Origin: 'Nostoc azollae' 0708 | Lineage (GTDB): Bacteria; Cyanobacteriota; Cyanobacteriia; Cyanobacteriales; Nostocaceae | Direction: 5' to 3' | Length of the DNA: 64,000 nt | NCBI RefSeq assembly: GCF_000196515.1 | Contig: NC_014248.1 | Span: 1,597,501 to 1,661,500 of the forward strand | Shown here: positions 40,431 to 49,384 of the stretch, piece after piece | How positions within the stretch are numbered: position 1 is the first letter of the stretch | How the letters are laid out: each line of letters starts with the position of its first letter | Program-made: the position numbers and the translations under genes | The notes under the pieces: generated by a model | Told to the model about the DNA's origin: nothing | The model's database searches: none | Seen by the model: the letters and a program-made list of their open reading frames with translations, nothing else

Positions 40431-40680
40431 TTGTAACGTTAGAGGTATTTAAAATATCTCTACAAATTGGTTCTTATTCACACTTAAAGAAGAGATAACC
40501 AATCAAATATCAAGCTTACCCCTTACATAAACGAGGTTTTTGGGATTAATGAATCGGTGTTCTAGACCCAAGTTATGAACTCGAAAGGCTGAGTTTTAGT
40601 ATAACTTCTGGTTAATTTGACAAACTTATTGTCAATAAATAGTCAAAGTCTGTTAAAATTCAGTGCTGCGGCATTTGGTC

Positions 40681-40739
40681 TCAGTCTTGGGGCGGATTTG
40701 CCCATGCAGCCCTTCAAACCATTCATCCGCCTAAGACTG
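40681..40739 (+). promoter_or_regulatory. Structured leader of the DEAD-box helicase gene
   Basis: TCAGTCTTGGGGCGGAT (40681-40697) pairs with ATCCGCCTAAGACTGA (40724-40739): a stem of about 15 bp with one or two mismatches and a 26-base loop, about 42 bases ahead of the helicase ATG. It is GC-rich in an AT-rich spacer. The rest of 40431-40680 shows nothing defensible. A role in temperature or auto-regulation of the helicase is inference. Confidence 0.6.
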
Positions 40740-40781
40740 ACGCTGTGATGAGCGACAGGCCGATGTTATTTATGGAGTTTT

Positions 40782-42260
40782 ATGTCTTTTTCTAATCTCG
40801 CCTTATCCCCTGAAATTATTCGCGCAGTTACAGAGCGAGGATACACCAAACCCACGCCAATTCAAATGCAGGCCATTCCGGCGGTATTGTCGGGTGGGGA
40901 TTTACTAGCGGGCGCTCAAACTGGTACTGGAAAAACCGCAAGTTTTACCCTGCCACTTCTGCATCAGTTGTCATCAAATAAGAATGTTAAAAGCAATTCT
41001 ACTGGATGGGTGCCAATCCGGGCGTTGATTCTTACTCCCACACGGGAACTCGCTGCACAGGTAGAGGAAAGCGTCCATGATTATGGCAAGTACCTGAAGC
41101 TGAAATCAATGGCGATGTTTGGTGGTGTTAGTATCAATCCGCAGAAACGGCTCTTGAAGAGTGGTGTAGATATTGTGGTTTCTACCCCAGGTCGGCTGTT
41201 AGACCATGTGGAACAGGGAACGGTGAACCTATCACGCATTGAAGTTTTGGTGCTGGATGAAGCAGATAGGATGCTGGATATGGGCTTTATTCGTGATATT
41301 CGCCGTATTATGTCGATTTTGCCTAAAAAACGCCAAAATTTGTTATTCTTTGCTACGTTTTCTGATAAAATCAAGGAACTAGCCGCAGGGTTGCTGAATC
41401 GCCCGACGATGATTGAGGTCGCACGCCGTAATGTTACTGCTGATACGATCGCACAGAGAGCCTATCAGGTAGACCGTGACAAGAAGCCTCAATTACTTGC
41501 TCACTTAATTAAACAAGATGATTGGTATCAAGTGCTGGTGTTTACTCGGACTAAATACGGTGCTGACCGTCTGGTGAAGCAGTTAAACGATGACCGTATT
41601 CAAGCACTGGCAATTCACGGTAATAAAAGTCAGGGGGCGCGTACCCACGCTTTAGCAAAGTTCAAAAATGGTAGTTTACAGGTACTGGTAGCAACGGATA
41701 TTGCTGCTAGGGGTCTTGATATCAGTGAATTACCCCATGTTGTGAATTACGATTTGCCCTATGTACCGGAGGATTATGTGCATCGTATTGGTCGCACAGG
41801 CCGCGCTGGTGCAAGAGGTGAAGCTATATCTTTAGTGTGTGTTGATGAATACCATCTGTTGGCAGATATTGAAAAACTGATTCAGCAGAAGTTGCCATTG
41901 GAAGTTATTACAGGCTTTGGAATTAACCCAGAAATTAAGCCGGAACCAATTCAAAATGGACGTAGGCAAAAACCCAAGCCTGGACCTGATCAGGAGATGG
42001 TTGGTTCTGGTAGTAAACCTAAACTGTCACCACAGACATTGGGTAAACGTAAGGCTGCACTATCTTCTACAGATGGTAGAAAGTCTGGTGCTAGTTCCTC
42101 TGCTTCCCATGAACGCAAACAAAAACCCAAGCCTAGTCGTCATCAGGAAACAACTCGTTCTGGTGCTAAACCCAAACCTTCATCACAAGCATCAGGTAAA
42201 CGTAAGGCTGCACCACCTGCTACAGGTGGCAAAAAGTTTGGTCATAGTACGTCTTCATAA
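40782..42260 (+). CDS. DEAD-box RNA helicase
   Basis: 492 residues, RhlE/CrhR-type. Q motif [12 protein letters not shown] (22-33), motif I AQTGTGKT (45-52), Ia [14 protein letters not shown] (159-162), [33 protein letters not shown]. Motif III, normally SAT, reads FAT because codon 190 is TTT. The C-terminal 100 residues contain two near repeats of a basic unit ([31 protein letters not shown]) that likely bind RNA. Role: RNA remodelling, often cold or redox induced in cyanobacteria. The altered motif III could impair coupling of ATP hydrolysis to unwinding. Confidence 0.92.
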   Translation: MSFSNLALSPEIIRAVTERGYTKPTPIQMQAIPAVLSGGDLLAGAQTGTGKTASFTLPLLHQLSSNKNVKSNSTGWVPIRALILTPTRELAAQVEESVHDYGKYLKLKSMAMFGGVSINPQKRLLKSGVDIVVSTPGRLLDHVEQGTVNLSRIEVLVLDEADRMLDMGFIRDIRRIMSILPKKRQNLLFFATFSDKIKELAAGLLNRPTMIEVARRNVTADTIAQRAYQVDRDKKPQLLAHLIKQDDWYQVLVFTRTKYGADRLVKQLNDDRIQALAIHGNKSQGARTHALAKFKNGSLQVLVATDIAARGLDISELPHVVNYDLPYVPEDYVHRIGRTGRAGARGEAISLVCVDEYHLLADIEKLIQQKLPLEVITGFGINPEIKPEPIQNGRRQKPKPGPDQEMVGSGSKPKLSPQTLGKRKAALSSTDGRKSGASSSASHERKQKPKPSRHQETTRSGAKPKPSSQASGKRKAAPPATGGKKFGHSTSS

Positions 42261-42293
42261 CGTCATTCTCCACAACTTGATCGCTAAGATATT

Positions 42294-43262
42294 TTACTTC
42301 ACAACATCCAAACCCAAGGCCACAGCCCCCCACAACGGGGCATCATCCCCCAATAATGCGCGCACTACCTCAAAATTTACTTCTGGTAATGCGGTTTCCT
42401 GTGCTACCTTGCGTACTGTAGCCCAAAAACTATCCCCGGCTTTGGTGACACCACCACCTAAAACAAAGCGTTGGGGATTCATCAAGTTAGCCACATTACC
42501 AATACCTACACCTAATGCCCAAGCGGCTTTATATAATACTTCTCTGGCTAATTCGTCGCCATGTGCTGCTGCTGCACTCACTATTTGCCCGGTAATTAAG
42601 TCTAAATCGTTACCTACTAAATATTTAAGTATTTCTCCTCTGGTGCTGGTTGGGGAATTATGAGCTTCTTTCTCCAAAAGTTCCCTTGCATTTTGTGCCA
42701 TATAAGGACCGGAGGCTAAACGTTCTACACATCCCCGCTTTCCACACAGACATACTGGCCCAGTGGGATCTACAACTATATGTCCAATTTCCCCCGCCAT
42801 GCCACCTGCACCCTGCCAAGGTTTACCATTGAGTATCCAACCACCACCCACACCTGTACTGATAGTGATGTAAAATAAGCTGTCGTATCCCTGTCCAGCC
42901 CCAAAGCGATGTTCACCGACAGCAGCGACATTAGCATCATTATCCACACTGACAGGAACGTTATATTCTTCTTCTAGCAGTTGTTTAAGGGGAATATTTT
43001 CCCAACCAGGAACATGATGAGAAAGTCGGACAAGTCCGGTGGCTGCGTCTACTGGTCCCCCAAAACTCACACCAATAGCATCGGGTTTACATCTACCTAG
43101 CACAGAATCAATGAGGGATCGCATAATTTCGATATCACTCAAAGCATCTGCATTTGCAGGTGAAAGGCGATTTTCATAGTCCAACCATTCCCTAGAGCCA
43201 GCTTCCACTGTGGCTGCTGCTAGTTTAGTCCCACCAAAATCAAGAGCTAATATTAATGTCAT
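42294..43262 (-). CDS. glk: ROK-family glucokinase
   Basis: Phosphorylates glucose or a related sugar with ATP. Start set at ATG 43262 (MTLILALDFGGTKLAAATV); the longer frame to 43331 runs through TTGGTAATTGG-type repeat sequence. 322 residues: DFGGTK phosphate loop, GVSFGGPVD, VDNDANVAAVGEHRFGAG with the catalytic Asp, ISTGVGGGWILNG, and the ROK zinc motif GHIVVDPTGPVCLCGKRGC. Could also serve as a ROK sugar kinase of other specificity. Intact. Converges with the helicase gene. Confidence 0.88.
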   Translation of the reverse strand: MTLILALDFGGTKLAAATVEAGSREWLDYENRLSPANADALSDIEIMRSLIDSVLGRCKPDAIGVSFGGPVDAATGLVRLSHHVPGWENIPLKQLLEEEYNVPVSVDNDANVAAVGEHRFGAGQGYDSLFYITISTGVGGGWILNGKPWQGAGGMAGEIGHIVVDPTGPVCLCGKRGCVERLASGPYMAQNARELLEKEAHNSPTSTRGEILKYLVGNDLDLITGQIVSAAAAHGDELAREVLYKAAWALGVGIGNVANLMNPQRFVLGGGVTKAGDSFWATVRKVAQETALPEVNFEVVRALLGDDAPLWGAVALGLDVVK

Positions 43263-43931
43263 AATCGGTAATTGGTAATTAGTAATTGGTGATAGGAAAT
43301 CAGTCTGACTCATCACCGATTGATTACCCATGACCCATTCTCATTATCTCGTCAATACAATTTTATAGTCGTGCATAATGTGACCCTTTCCTCATAAAGA
43401 AGTACAGATTTATCTGCGTTAATTCTTCATTCCTGTACCTTGCTTAGATAGTGGTAACCATAATGGGAATTTTTCAATTCTTTGCAAGATTTTGTAACAT
43501 AGGTAAAAGGCTATTTTTTGTATTGAAAACCTTATTGGTTAAACTTATTTAAACTAAAGATACTGACAAAAATTAGCAAAATGAGAAAATTTATTAAATA
43601 CTTGCTTTTACAATTAAATTCTGTTAATCTTGATACAGACAATCAAAATAAAAGTATATTCAGACTTTAAGTCTCCTAGAGATTGTTGAGTACAGCAAAA
43701 TAGAGCAAACCTCATATTTCTGTTTTTTTATACGTTTGCCCTGATTTATAGCATCAAATAGATAGATATGTTGTAGTTAGAGTAAGTTAAACGGTCTAAC
43801 ATTGAATCCATAAGTTACATTTCCTAGTTGTTTATCCTTATAAAGGCTTTACAGGCTATATTTTTTTAAATCTTATTGAGAATCTTAGTAATATAGAGAA
43901 CAAAACGGATACAAATCCAGACGATGAATGT
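43263..43931. other. Gene-free AT-rich interval
   Basis: 669 bp without a supportable gene. Mostly AT with many T-runs. I see no RNA gene or repeat that matches another position in the window. Confidence 0.45.
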
Positions 43932-44203
43932 ATGTCTTTATCTATATCAGTAAAGAGTCTTGGTAAAAATATGGATAATTTATATGCGGTTGAAAATAAT
44001 ACTAATTCTATTTTTAAGTATATTCAAACATTTAGTAAGCCTCAGACTAATTGCGTTTACCCCACTCTAACAAAGGTTAATTTTTTTGCTAAAAGCGTCA
44101 AATTTGATTTGATCACCACAAAATTGCAGCAGGTAAAATTTTCTGAATTGTTGACTAAAATTAGATACCAAATTAATTTATCTTTTACGGTAATGCTTTT
44201 TAT
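43932..44203 (+). CDS. Doubtful hypothetical ORF cut by repeat A
   Basis: An open frame (MSLSISVKSLGKNMDNLYAV start) of about 90 codons that runs into repeat A copy 2 and takes its last residues and stop from it. Asn/Lys/Ile-rich composition, no motif. It may be the stub of a gene truncated by the repeat insertion or a chance frame in AT-rich DNA. Confidence 0.25.
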
Positions 44204-44330
44204 AAGTGGTAGACACAAAGAAATATAACTATGTAACAAAATGTAAATTACTTGAAACCCTTGGCATTGCTTGATTCCGCTTTGCTGCATCCGCCATGAC
44301 ATAGTTATAGATTTTTCCGCCCACCTACTT
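44204..44330 (-). repeat. MITE-like repeat family A, copy 2
   Basis: AAGTGGTAGACACAAAG at the left, inner ATAACTATGTAACAAAATGT, and CATGACATAGTTATAGAT with CCGCCCACCTACTT at the right. 127 bp, inverse of copy 1. Confidence 0.87.
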
Positions 44331-44338
44331 AGATGGAT

Positions 44339-44507
44339 TAGACCTCTTGCAAAATTGTTTCTGTAGTATGATAGGGAGTTTTAGACTTCATGTATTCTTG
44401 GTGTTCTTTGGGCTCGCTAATTCAAACATAACCCTGTAACTCTAACTTCTGGCTCAAACAAACACAATCCGCTTTTACAATATAACATTAATTCTGCAAG
44501 AGGTCTA
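44339..44507 (+). repeat. MITE-like family C, copy 1
   Basis: 169 bp from TAGACCTCTTGCAAAATT to AATTCTGCAAGAGGTCTA: perfect outer 12-bp inverted repeats with a TA dinucleotide at each end. The second copy (52440-52608) has exactly the same length. No coding capacity. The following 44508-44682 holds only a 33-codon frame (44521-44622) I cannot support as a gene. Confidence 0.9.
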
Positions 44508-44682
44508 TAGAGTTTTAGAGATGGAAAATTTATTACCCGGAAAGACTTTAAAAAACCGGAAAATTATAAAATGGCATCAGTTTTTAGTTGTTAAGCCCAT
44601 TAAAACTAAAACTGGTAGCTAGAAACACAATTTTATATTTCCCTTACCTTTGTGTATAAAATCAATTCTTGAGTAAATTTAT

Positions 44683-45666
44683 ATGAATCATTTTTTCTGC
44701 TGTGACTATTCCCGGCAACTAGGAGAAGATATTATTGGTAGTGCTACAAACTACCAAACTTACATTTTAGTAGAATCTCTACAACCTTGGATGTCAGAAG
44801 CATTTCAGTCAAAATTGGTTCCCGATAACTTGCGGGTGTTAGTTGAAGAAGTACAGCGGAGTAAATTATCCATCAGGTTTCTATTAATTGCTAATGATCA
44901 ATCACATAAACTAGAACAAACTACATTATTGATTTATCAAAAACAAGAGGGTTTAAGCAATGGCTACCACAAGCAAGAATTTAAATTACCAAATATTGAA
45001 CAAGCAGCTGGAGTTGTGAGGAAATGGTTATCAGGTGGAAAACCTGATTATCAAATAGAAACAAGTATCACCAGAGATATTTTAGTTTGTACACATGGTA
45101 GCCATGATCAGTGTTGTGCAAGATATGGCAATCCTTTTTACTTTTATGCTAAAAGTACTATTTCTGATTTGCAATTGGATGATGTAAGAGTTTGGAGATC
45201 CAGCCATTTTGGAGGACATCGGTTTGCACCCACAGCTATAGATTTGCCAGAAGCAAGATATTATGGTGTCCTGGATCAGGATTCCTTTAGATCAATTTTA
45301 ACCAGAACAGGTGATATTGGATTTTTGCATAAAGTTTATCGTGGTTGGGGACTTTTAGCATCAACATTACAGATTTTGGAAAGAGAAATAATTCTCCGTC
45401 AAGGATGGGATTGGTTGAACTATAAAGTAGCAGGTAAAATCTTAGAGCAAAGTATGGATAATAATACAATGTTGGCAGATCTAACCTATGAAAACCCTGC
45501 TGGTTCTCTCTATACTTACCAAGCTAAACTTGTAAAAGATGCAGTGAAAACTCAAGTGTTAAAGAGTTCTTGTCATGCGACACAAGAATCATTGGTTGTT
45601 AAATATGCTGTAGCTAATCTTTGGCTGGTTGATAGAAAACTAGCTAGTACCACAGGGCAGAATTAA
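44683..45666 (+). CDS. Sucrase/ferredoxin-like family protein
   Basis: 327 residues of the thioredoxin-like [2Fe-2S] family typified by yeast Apd1. The C-terminal ferredoxin-like domain has VCTHGSHDQCCARYGNPF and RSSHFGGHRFAPTAIDLP, giving the Cys and His ligands for the cluster. N-terminal FCCDYSRQLGEDIIGSA matches the family. Likely a redox protein; physiological role in cyanobacteria unknown. The frame is intact despite flanking MITE-like elements. Confidence 0.85.
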   Translation: MNHFFCCDYSRQLGEDIIGSATNYQTYILVESLQPWMSEAFQSKLVPDNLRVLVEEVQRSKLSIRFLLIANDQSHKLEQTTLLIYQKQEGLSNGYHKQEFKLPNIEQAAGVVRKWLSGGKPDYQIETSITRDILVCTHGSHDQCCARYGNPFYFYAKSTISDLQLDDVRVWRSSHFGGHRFAPTAIDLPEARYYGVLDQDSFRSILTRTGDIGFLHKVYRGWGLLASTLQILEREIILRQGWDWLNYKVAGKILEQSMDNNTMLADLTYENPAGSLYTYQAKLVKDAVKTQVLKSSCHATQESLVVKYAVANLWLVDRKLASTTGQN

Positions 45667-45737
45667 AAATTAAAAATGAGTACAGCCTCAGCTTTTTAAA
45701 TATTTTGAGTTATTGGTTTATTTTGTCTAAAAATTTT

Positions 45738-45766
45738 GTAGAGATGTTCCAATGGAACACCTCTAC
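45738..45766. terminator. Hairpin after the ferredoxin-like gene
   Basis: GTAGAG-a-TGTTCC-aat-GGAACA-c-CTCTAC, 12 bp paired with one mismatch, 72 bp behind the stop. A palindrome of the type also seen at 35847; may serve as terminator. Confidence 0.55.
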
Positions 45767-45827
45767 ACATCAATTCATCCTTTGATTCAGCAATACAATT
45801 GATTCAGCAATACAATCAACTATCTCT

Positions 45828-45955
45828 AAGTAGGTAGACACAAATACACATAACTATGTAACAAAATGTAAATTACTGGCAACCCTTCCGATGGTTTGAT
45901 TCCCCGTTGCTGTATTCGCCATGACATAGTTATAAATTTTCCCGCCCACCTACTT
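45828..45955 (-). repeat. MITE-like repeat family A, copy 3
   Basis: 128 bp, AAGTAGGTAGACACAAATAC to TTTTCCCGCCCACCTACTT. Same orientation as copy 2 and only 1.5 kb away. Its right end coincides with the end of the minus-strand relic that follows. Confidence 0.88.
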
Positions 45956-45956
45956 A

Positions 45957-46452
45957 GCTGGCTTCGCTTAAGCTAGAGGTTTCTACCAAGCTGATTTCCT
46001 GAACCTGTACCCATTCCTTAGGCTTAACCCATTCCTGAACCTCTGCCCTATTGATTTTCTGGAGTAGGTGTGCTGGGAACCCCGAATTCTTAGAGATGTC
46101 GGTTTGTTTTCCGACTTTGTTTGACTTGGGGAGAAAAACTGTTTCTTCACTAGTGTGATCGCCCCTATCTATTAATGATTGAATGGCTGCACTTAACTGA
46201 TTTTATGGCAACCAACAGTGGCCAGTTGCCGATGCTACAGCTCGTGTGATTTTTAGTTCCACGGCCATCCACCTCTTGGATATAAAACATACCGTCAATG
46301 AATTGTACCGAGTGGCAAGCGATCACACACTTTTCATGGTGCGACGTATCCAAAGACACAAACAAAGTGTGAGAGAACAAATCAGACAACAGATGCAACA
46401 ACAACTGCAACATCACGGTTTGTCAGGAAAACGGGGAGAAAAAATCAGCTAA
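45957..46452 (-). pseudogene. Unidentified degenerate coding stretch
   Basis: On the minus strand a frame reads NSLTVCFISKRWMAVELKIT, RAVASATGHCWLP, one stop, then NQLSAAIQSLIDRGDHTSEE, KSNKVGKQTDISKNSGF and QEWVKPKEWVQVQEISLVE, ending TAA right at repeat A copy 3. This looks like real protein sequence of unknown family with at least two stops. An opposite-strand frame (46246-46452, SDHTLFMVRRIQRHKQSVRE) is also open and I cannot exclude that it is the true gene. Low confidence on strand and identity. Confidence 0.35.
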
Positions 46453-46457
46453 CGCTG

Positions 46458-46688
46458 ATGGAATTATGTGTGGAATTATGTGTGCAGTATGGGGGAAGGA
46501 AAATGGAATCAGTAATAGTTCAAGAGTGGAAAGTTACTAGTACACCACAAGAATCTCTAGATAATTGGCAAAAGAAACCAGGTTTAGGGGGTATTAACCT
46601 GCCTGAAGAGATCAAGCAAAATGTCCTAGACGAACTGGGAATCTGGGCTAAAGCCCAAAACTTAGGTTTTCAGCCTTTTCTCTTATAA
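46458..46688 (+). CDS. Small conserved hypothetical protein
   Basis: 76 residues, MELCVELCVQYGGRKMESVI start, then VQEWKVTSTPQESLDNWQKK, PGLGGINLPEEIKQNVLDEL and GIWAKAQNLGFQPFLL. A later methionine at MESVIVQEW is an alternative start. Compact, soluble, unknown function. It ends one base before the converging recQ stop. The patterned helix NVLDELGIWAKAQ supports a real protein. Confidence 0.6.
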   Translation: MELCVELCVQYGGRKMESVIVQEWKVTSTPQESLDNWQKKPGLGGINLPEEIKQNVLDELGIWAKAQNLGFQPFLL

Positions 46689-48857
46689 CTAAGTTTTGCG
46701 GTTTTCCCGTTGCCATTTGGCTTTCACTAAACGAATTTCATTAAAACTATAACTTTCACCTAAATAATCTTTAATGGGTTTGAGGGCAATATCACCTAAT
46801 ACATCTAAGACTTGCCAGATTTTTTTCTGTCGTTCTAAAGGTATTAATTGATTTAAATCTATAGATTGATTTTTTTCAATTAGGTCTGATAAATGCTGGA
46901 TAATTGTGGAAGTCTTAACATTACGTTTTTGGGCGATTTCTTGAATATTGAAGCCTTGTTCATATAGTTTTAATGTGGTTGATTCAGTATCAGAGGGAAA
47001 GTTATCAACTGGTGCATAATACACTGGATTGGTTTTTTGTGGCTGTAAACTTTGTTGTTGACAATAGGCTTGAATTTCTGCCAAGAATCTATCACCGTAT
47101 TGGGCTAATTTATGACTACCTACACCAGAAAGCTTACCAAATTCATGTAAGGTTTTTGGTTGTATTTGCGCCATTAGTTTTAGGGTAGAATCATGGAAGA
47201 TGACGTAAGGTGGAACAGCTTGTTCATCAGCGAGTTGTTTACGGAGTGATCGCAACCTGTGCATGAGAACTTCTACCTCCGCAGCTTTGGCATTTCCTTC
47301 TTCTAAACTAATCTTTTGGGCGATGGGAACAGCAATGGAAACTGAACGCTGTTTTCGCATTACTTCCCAACTCAAGGCGTTAAGTTTCAAAACAGAGTAA
47401 CCGTCTGTGGTTTGTTCTAATAAACCTTGATGTAAAAGTGAGCGCCCCAATATTCTCCACTCATCTAATGTTTTATCTTTACCTATTCCATAGGTAGAAA
47501 GTTGATCATGTTTATTGAGGGTAATCTTCTGATTTTTCGCACCCCGCAACACATCAATAATATACAACATTCCATATCTTTCTTTACACCGTGCAACACA
47601 AGATAAAAACTTCATCGCTTCAATTGTCCAATTTTGTACAGGTTTGGGATAAAGACAATTATCACAATTTCCACAATTAGCAGGAAATCTTTCTCCAAAA
47701 TATGCTAATTGAATTGTGCGTCTACAATCTGTGCCTTCTGCATAATCAATTACTTGACGCAGCTGTTGTTTAGCAATTAACTTTTCTTGGAGATCTGTTT
47801 TTTGATTAATACTCCATTCAATAGTTTTAACATCGCCAAAGCTAAAAAATAGCGTACATCGTGAAGGTTCACTATCTCTACCAGCACGACCAGATTCTTG
47901 ATAATAACTTTCTAAATTACGGGGTAAATCAAAGTGAACAACAAACCGCACATCAGGTTTATTAATTCCCATACCAAAAGCAATTGTCGCTACCATTACC
48001 CGTATATCATCCCGAATAAATCGAGTTTGATTTTTGGAACGTTCATCATCACTTAATCCCGCATGATAAGGCAAGGCTGCAATCTTGTCATTTTGCAGTT
48101 TAAAAGTTAGTTCATCAACTTTTTTTCTAGTTAAACAATAAATAATTCCTGAACCTTTATTTTCTCTAACTATTTCTAATAATTCAGCATAAGCACGTTG
48201 ATTTTTAGATCTGACTTCATAATAAAGATTATGGCGGTTAAAGCTGGCAATGTGAACACTGGGTTGTTTTAATCCTAATTGTTGAATAATATCAACACGC
48301 ACCCGGTCTGTCGCTGTGGCAGTGAGGGCAGTAGTGGTAACATCAGGATAGCGTTTTTTTAATAAAATTAACTGACGATATTCTGGACGAAAGTCATGTC
48401 CCCATTCGGAAACACAATGGGCTTCATCAATAGCAAAGTTAGCGATACCAATTTTTTCTTTAACTACATCTAAAAGTGGAAGAAATTTATCACTAATTAG
48501 ACGTTCTGGGGCGATATAGAGCAACCTAACTTTACCATTCATAATCGCCTCTTCACGAGATCGAACTTTATAGAAGTTAAGACTACTATTGAGAAATGTG
48601 GCAGAAATGTTATTATTTCGCAGTGCTTCGACTTGGTCTTGCATCAATGCTATCAATGGTGACACGACCACAGTTAAACCTGATTTCAACAGTGCAGGTA
48701 ATTGAAAGCACAAAGATTTACCCCCACCAGTCGGCATCACTACCATTAAATCCCGATTTTGCAGCGCATCCTCGATAATTTGCCTTTGTCCAGGACGAAA
48801 TTGATCATAACCAAAGTGATATTTTAAGGCTTTTTCTAGTTGGGGATACTTAAGCAT
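46689..48857 (-). CDS. recQ: ATP-dependent DNA helicase RecQ
   Basis: 722 residues, a superfamily-2 3'-5' helicase for recombination and replication-fork repair. Motif I MPTGGGKSLCFQLPA (40-54), motif II DEAHCVSEWGHDFRPEY, motif VI SYYQESGRAGRD. RecQ-Ct zinc cysteines lie in CRRTIQLAYFGE and CGNCDNC, followed by the winged helix and an HRDC domain (LRSLRKQLADEQAVPPYVIF). A C-terminal helix-turn-helix-like region with GFNIQEIAQKRNVKTSTII is typical of the longer RecQ forms. Intact. Confidence 0.95.
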   Translation of the reverse strand: MLKYPQLEKALKYHFGYDQFRPGQRQIIEDALQNRDLMVVMPTGGGKSLCFQLPALLKSGLTVVVSPLIALMQDQVEALRNNNISATFLNSSLNFYKVRSREEAIMNGKVRLLYIAPERLISDKFLPLLDVVKEKIGIANFAIDEAHCVSEWGHDFRPEYRQLILLKKRYPDVTTTALTATATDRVRVDIIQQLGLKQPSVHIASFNRHNLYYEVRSKNQRAYAELLEIVRENKGSGIIYCLTRKKVDELTFKLQNDKIAALPYHAGLSDDERSKNQTRFIRDDIRVMVATIAFGMGINKPDVRFVVHFDLPRNLESYYQESGRAGRDSEPSRCTLFFSFGDVKTIEWSINQKTDLQEKLIAKQQLRQVIDYAEGTDCRRTIQLAYFGERFPANCGNCDNCLYPKPVQNWTIEAMKFLSCVARCKERYGMLYIIDVLRGAKNQKITLNKHDQLSTYGIGKDKTLDEWRILGRSLLHQGLLEQTTDGYSVLKLNALSWEVMRKQRSVSIAVPIAQKISLEEGNAKAAEVEVLMHRLRSLRKQLADEQAVPPYVIFHDSTLKLMAQIQPKTLHEFGKLSGVGSHKLAQYGDRFLAEIQAYCQQQSLQPQKTNPVYYAPVDNFPSDTESTTLKLYEQGFNIQEIAQKRNVKTSTIIQHLSDLIEKNQSIDLNQLIPLERQKKIWQVLDVLGDIALKPIKDYLGESYSFNEIRLVKAKWQRENRKT

Positions 48858-49384
48858 GGTAGATGCCTTGCGGTGCTAACTTTCTGGGTTGTGATGAAGA
48901 TATCAGGATTGTAACTCAGGGCATTGGTGATTGGTGATTGGTAATGGGTCATGGGTGATTGGTCAGCAAGCAACTGGAGTTAAACCTAATCCTAATCAAC
49001 AAATACCTACCTTATTTACCCAAAAGTTAAAAGCCTTAACAATTGTTTTTCCTAATCGTTCTGATTCTATAGATTTACAAACCAAAGCCAATGCGGTGGG
49101 AAGCTTTTTGTCCAAAGAATTGGTAATTCCTGTCAAAACTCAGATAGGTGATGATACGGCTGCTGTAGAAGCTTCGCGAGCAAATCGGGCTGATGTTGCT
49201 TTTTTGAGCAGTCATCCGGCTTTAAACACTGAACAATTAGCAAATGCTCGTTTGTTCTTGGCTGAAGTTCGTCCCAATTATTCGGGCAGATACACCTATA
49301 AATCTATATTTGTTGTCCCTGCAAATAGCCAACTTAAAAGTAAACATTCAGCTAAAGCGACTCTGGAACAGTTGCGTGGCAAAA

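Noticed and set aside
41917-42663. 248-codon ORF overlapping the helicase tail and glucokinase end
   Set aside because: Out-of-frame reading of the repetitive basic tail of the helicase, continuing antisense into glk. Both real genes have family support.
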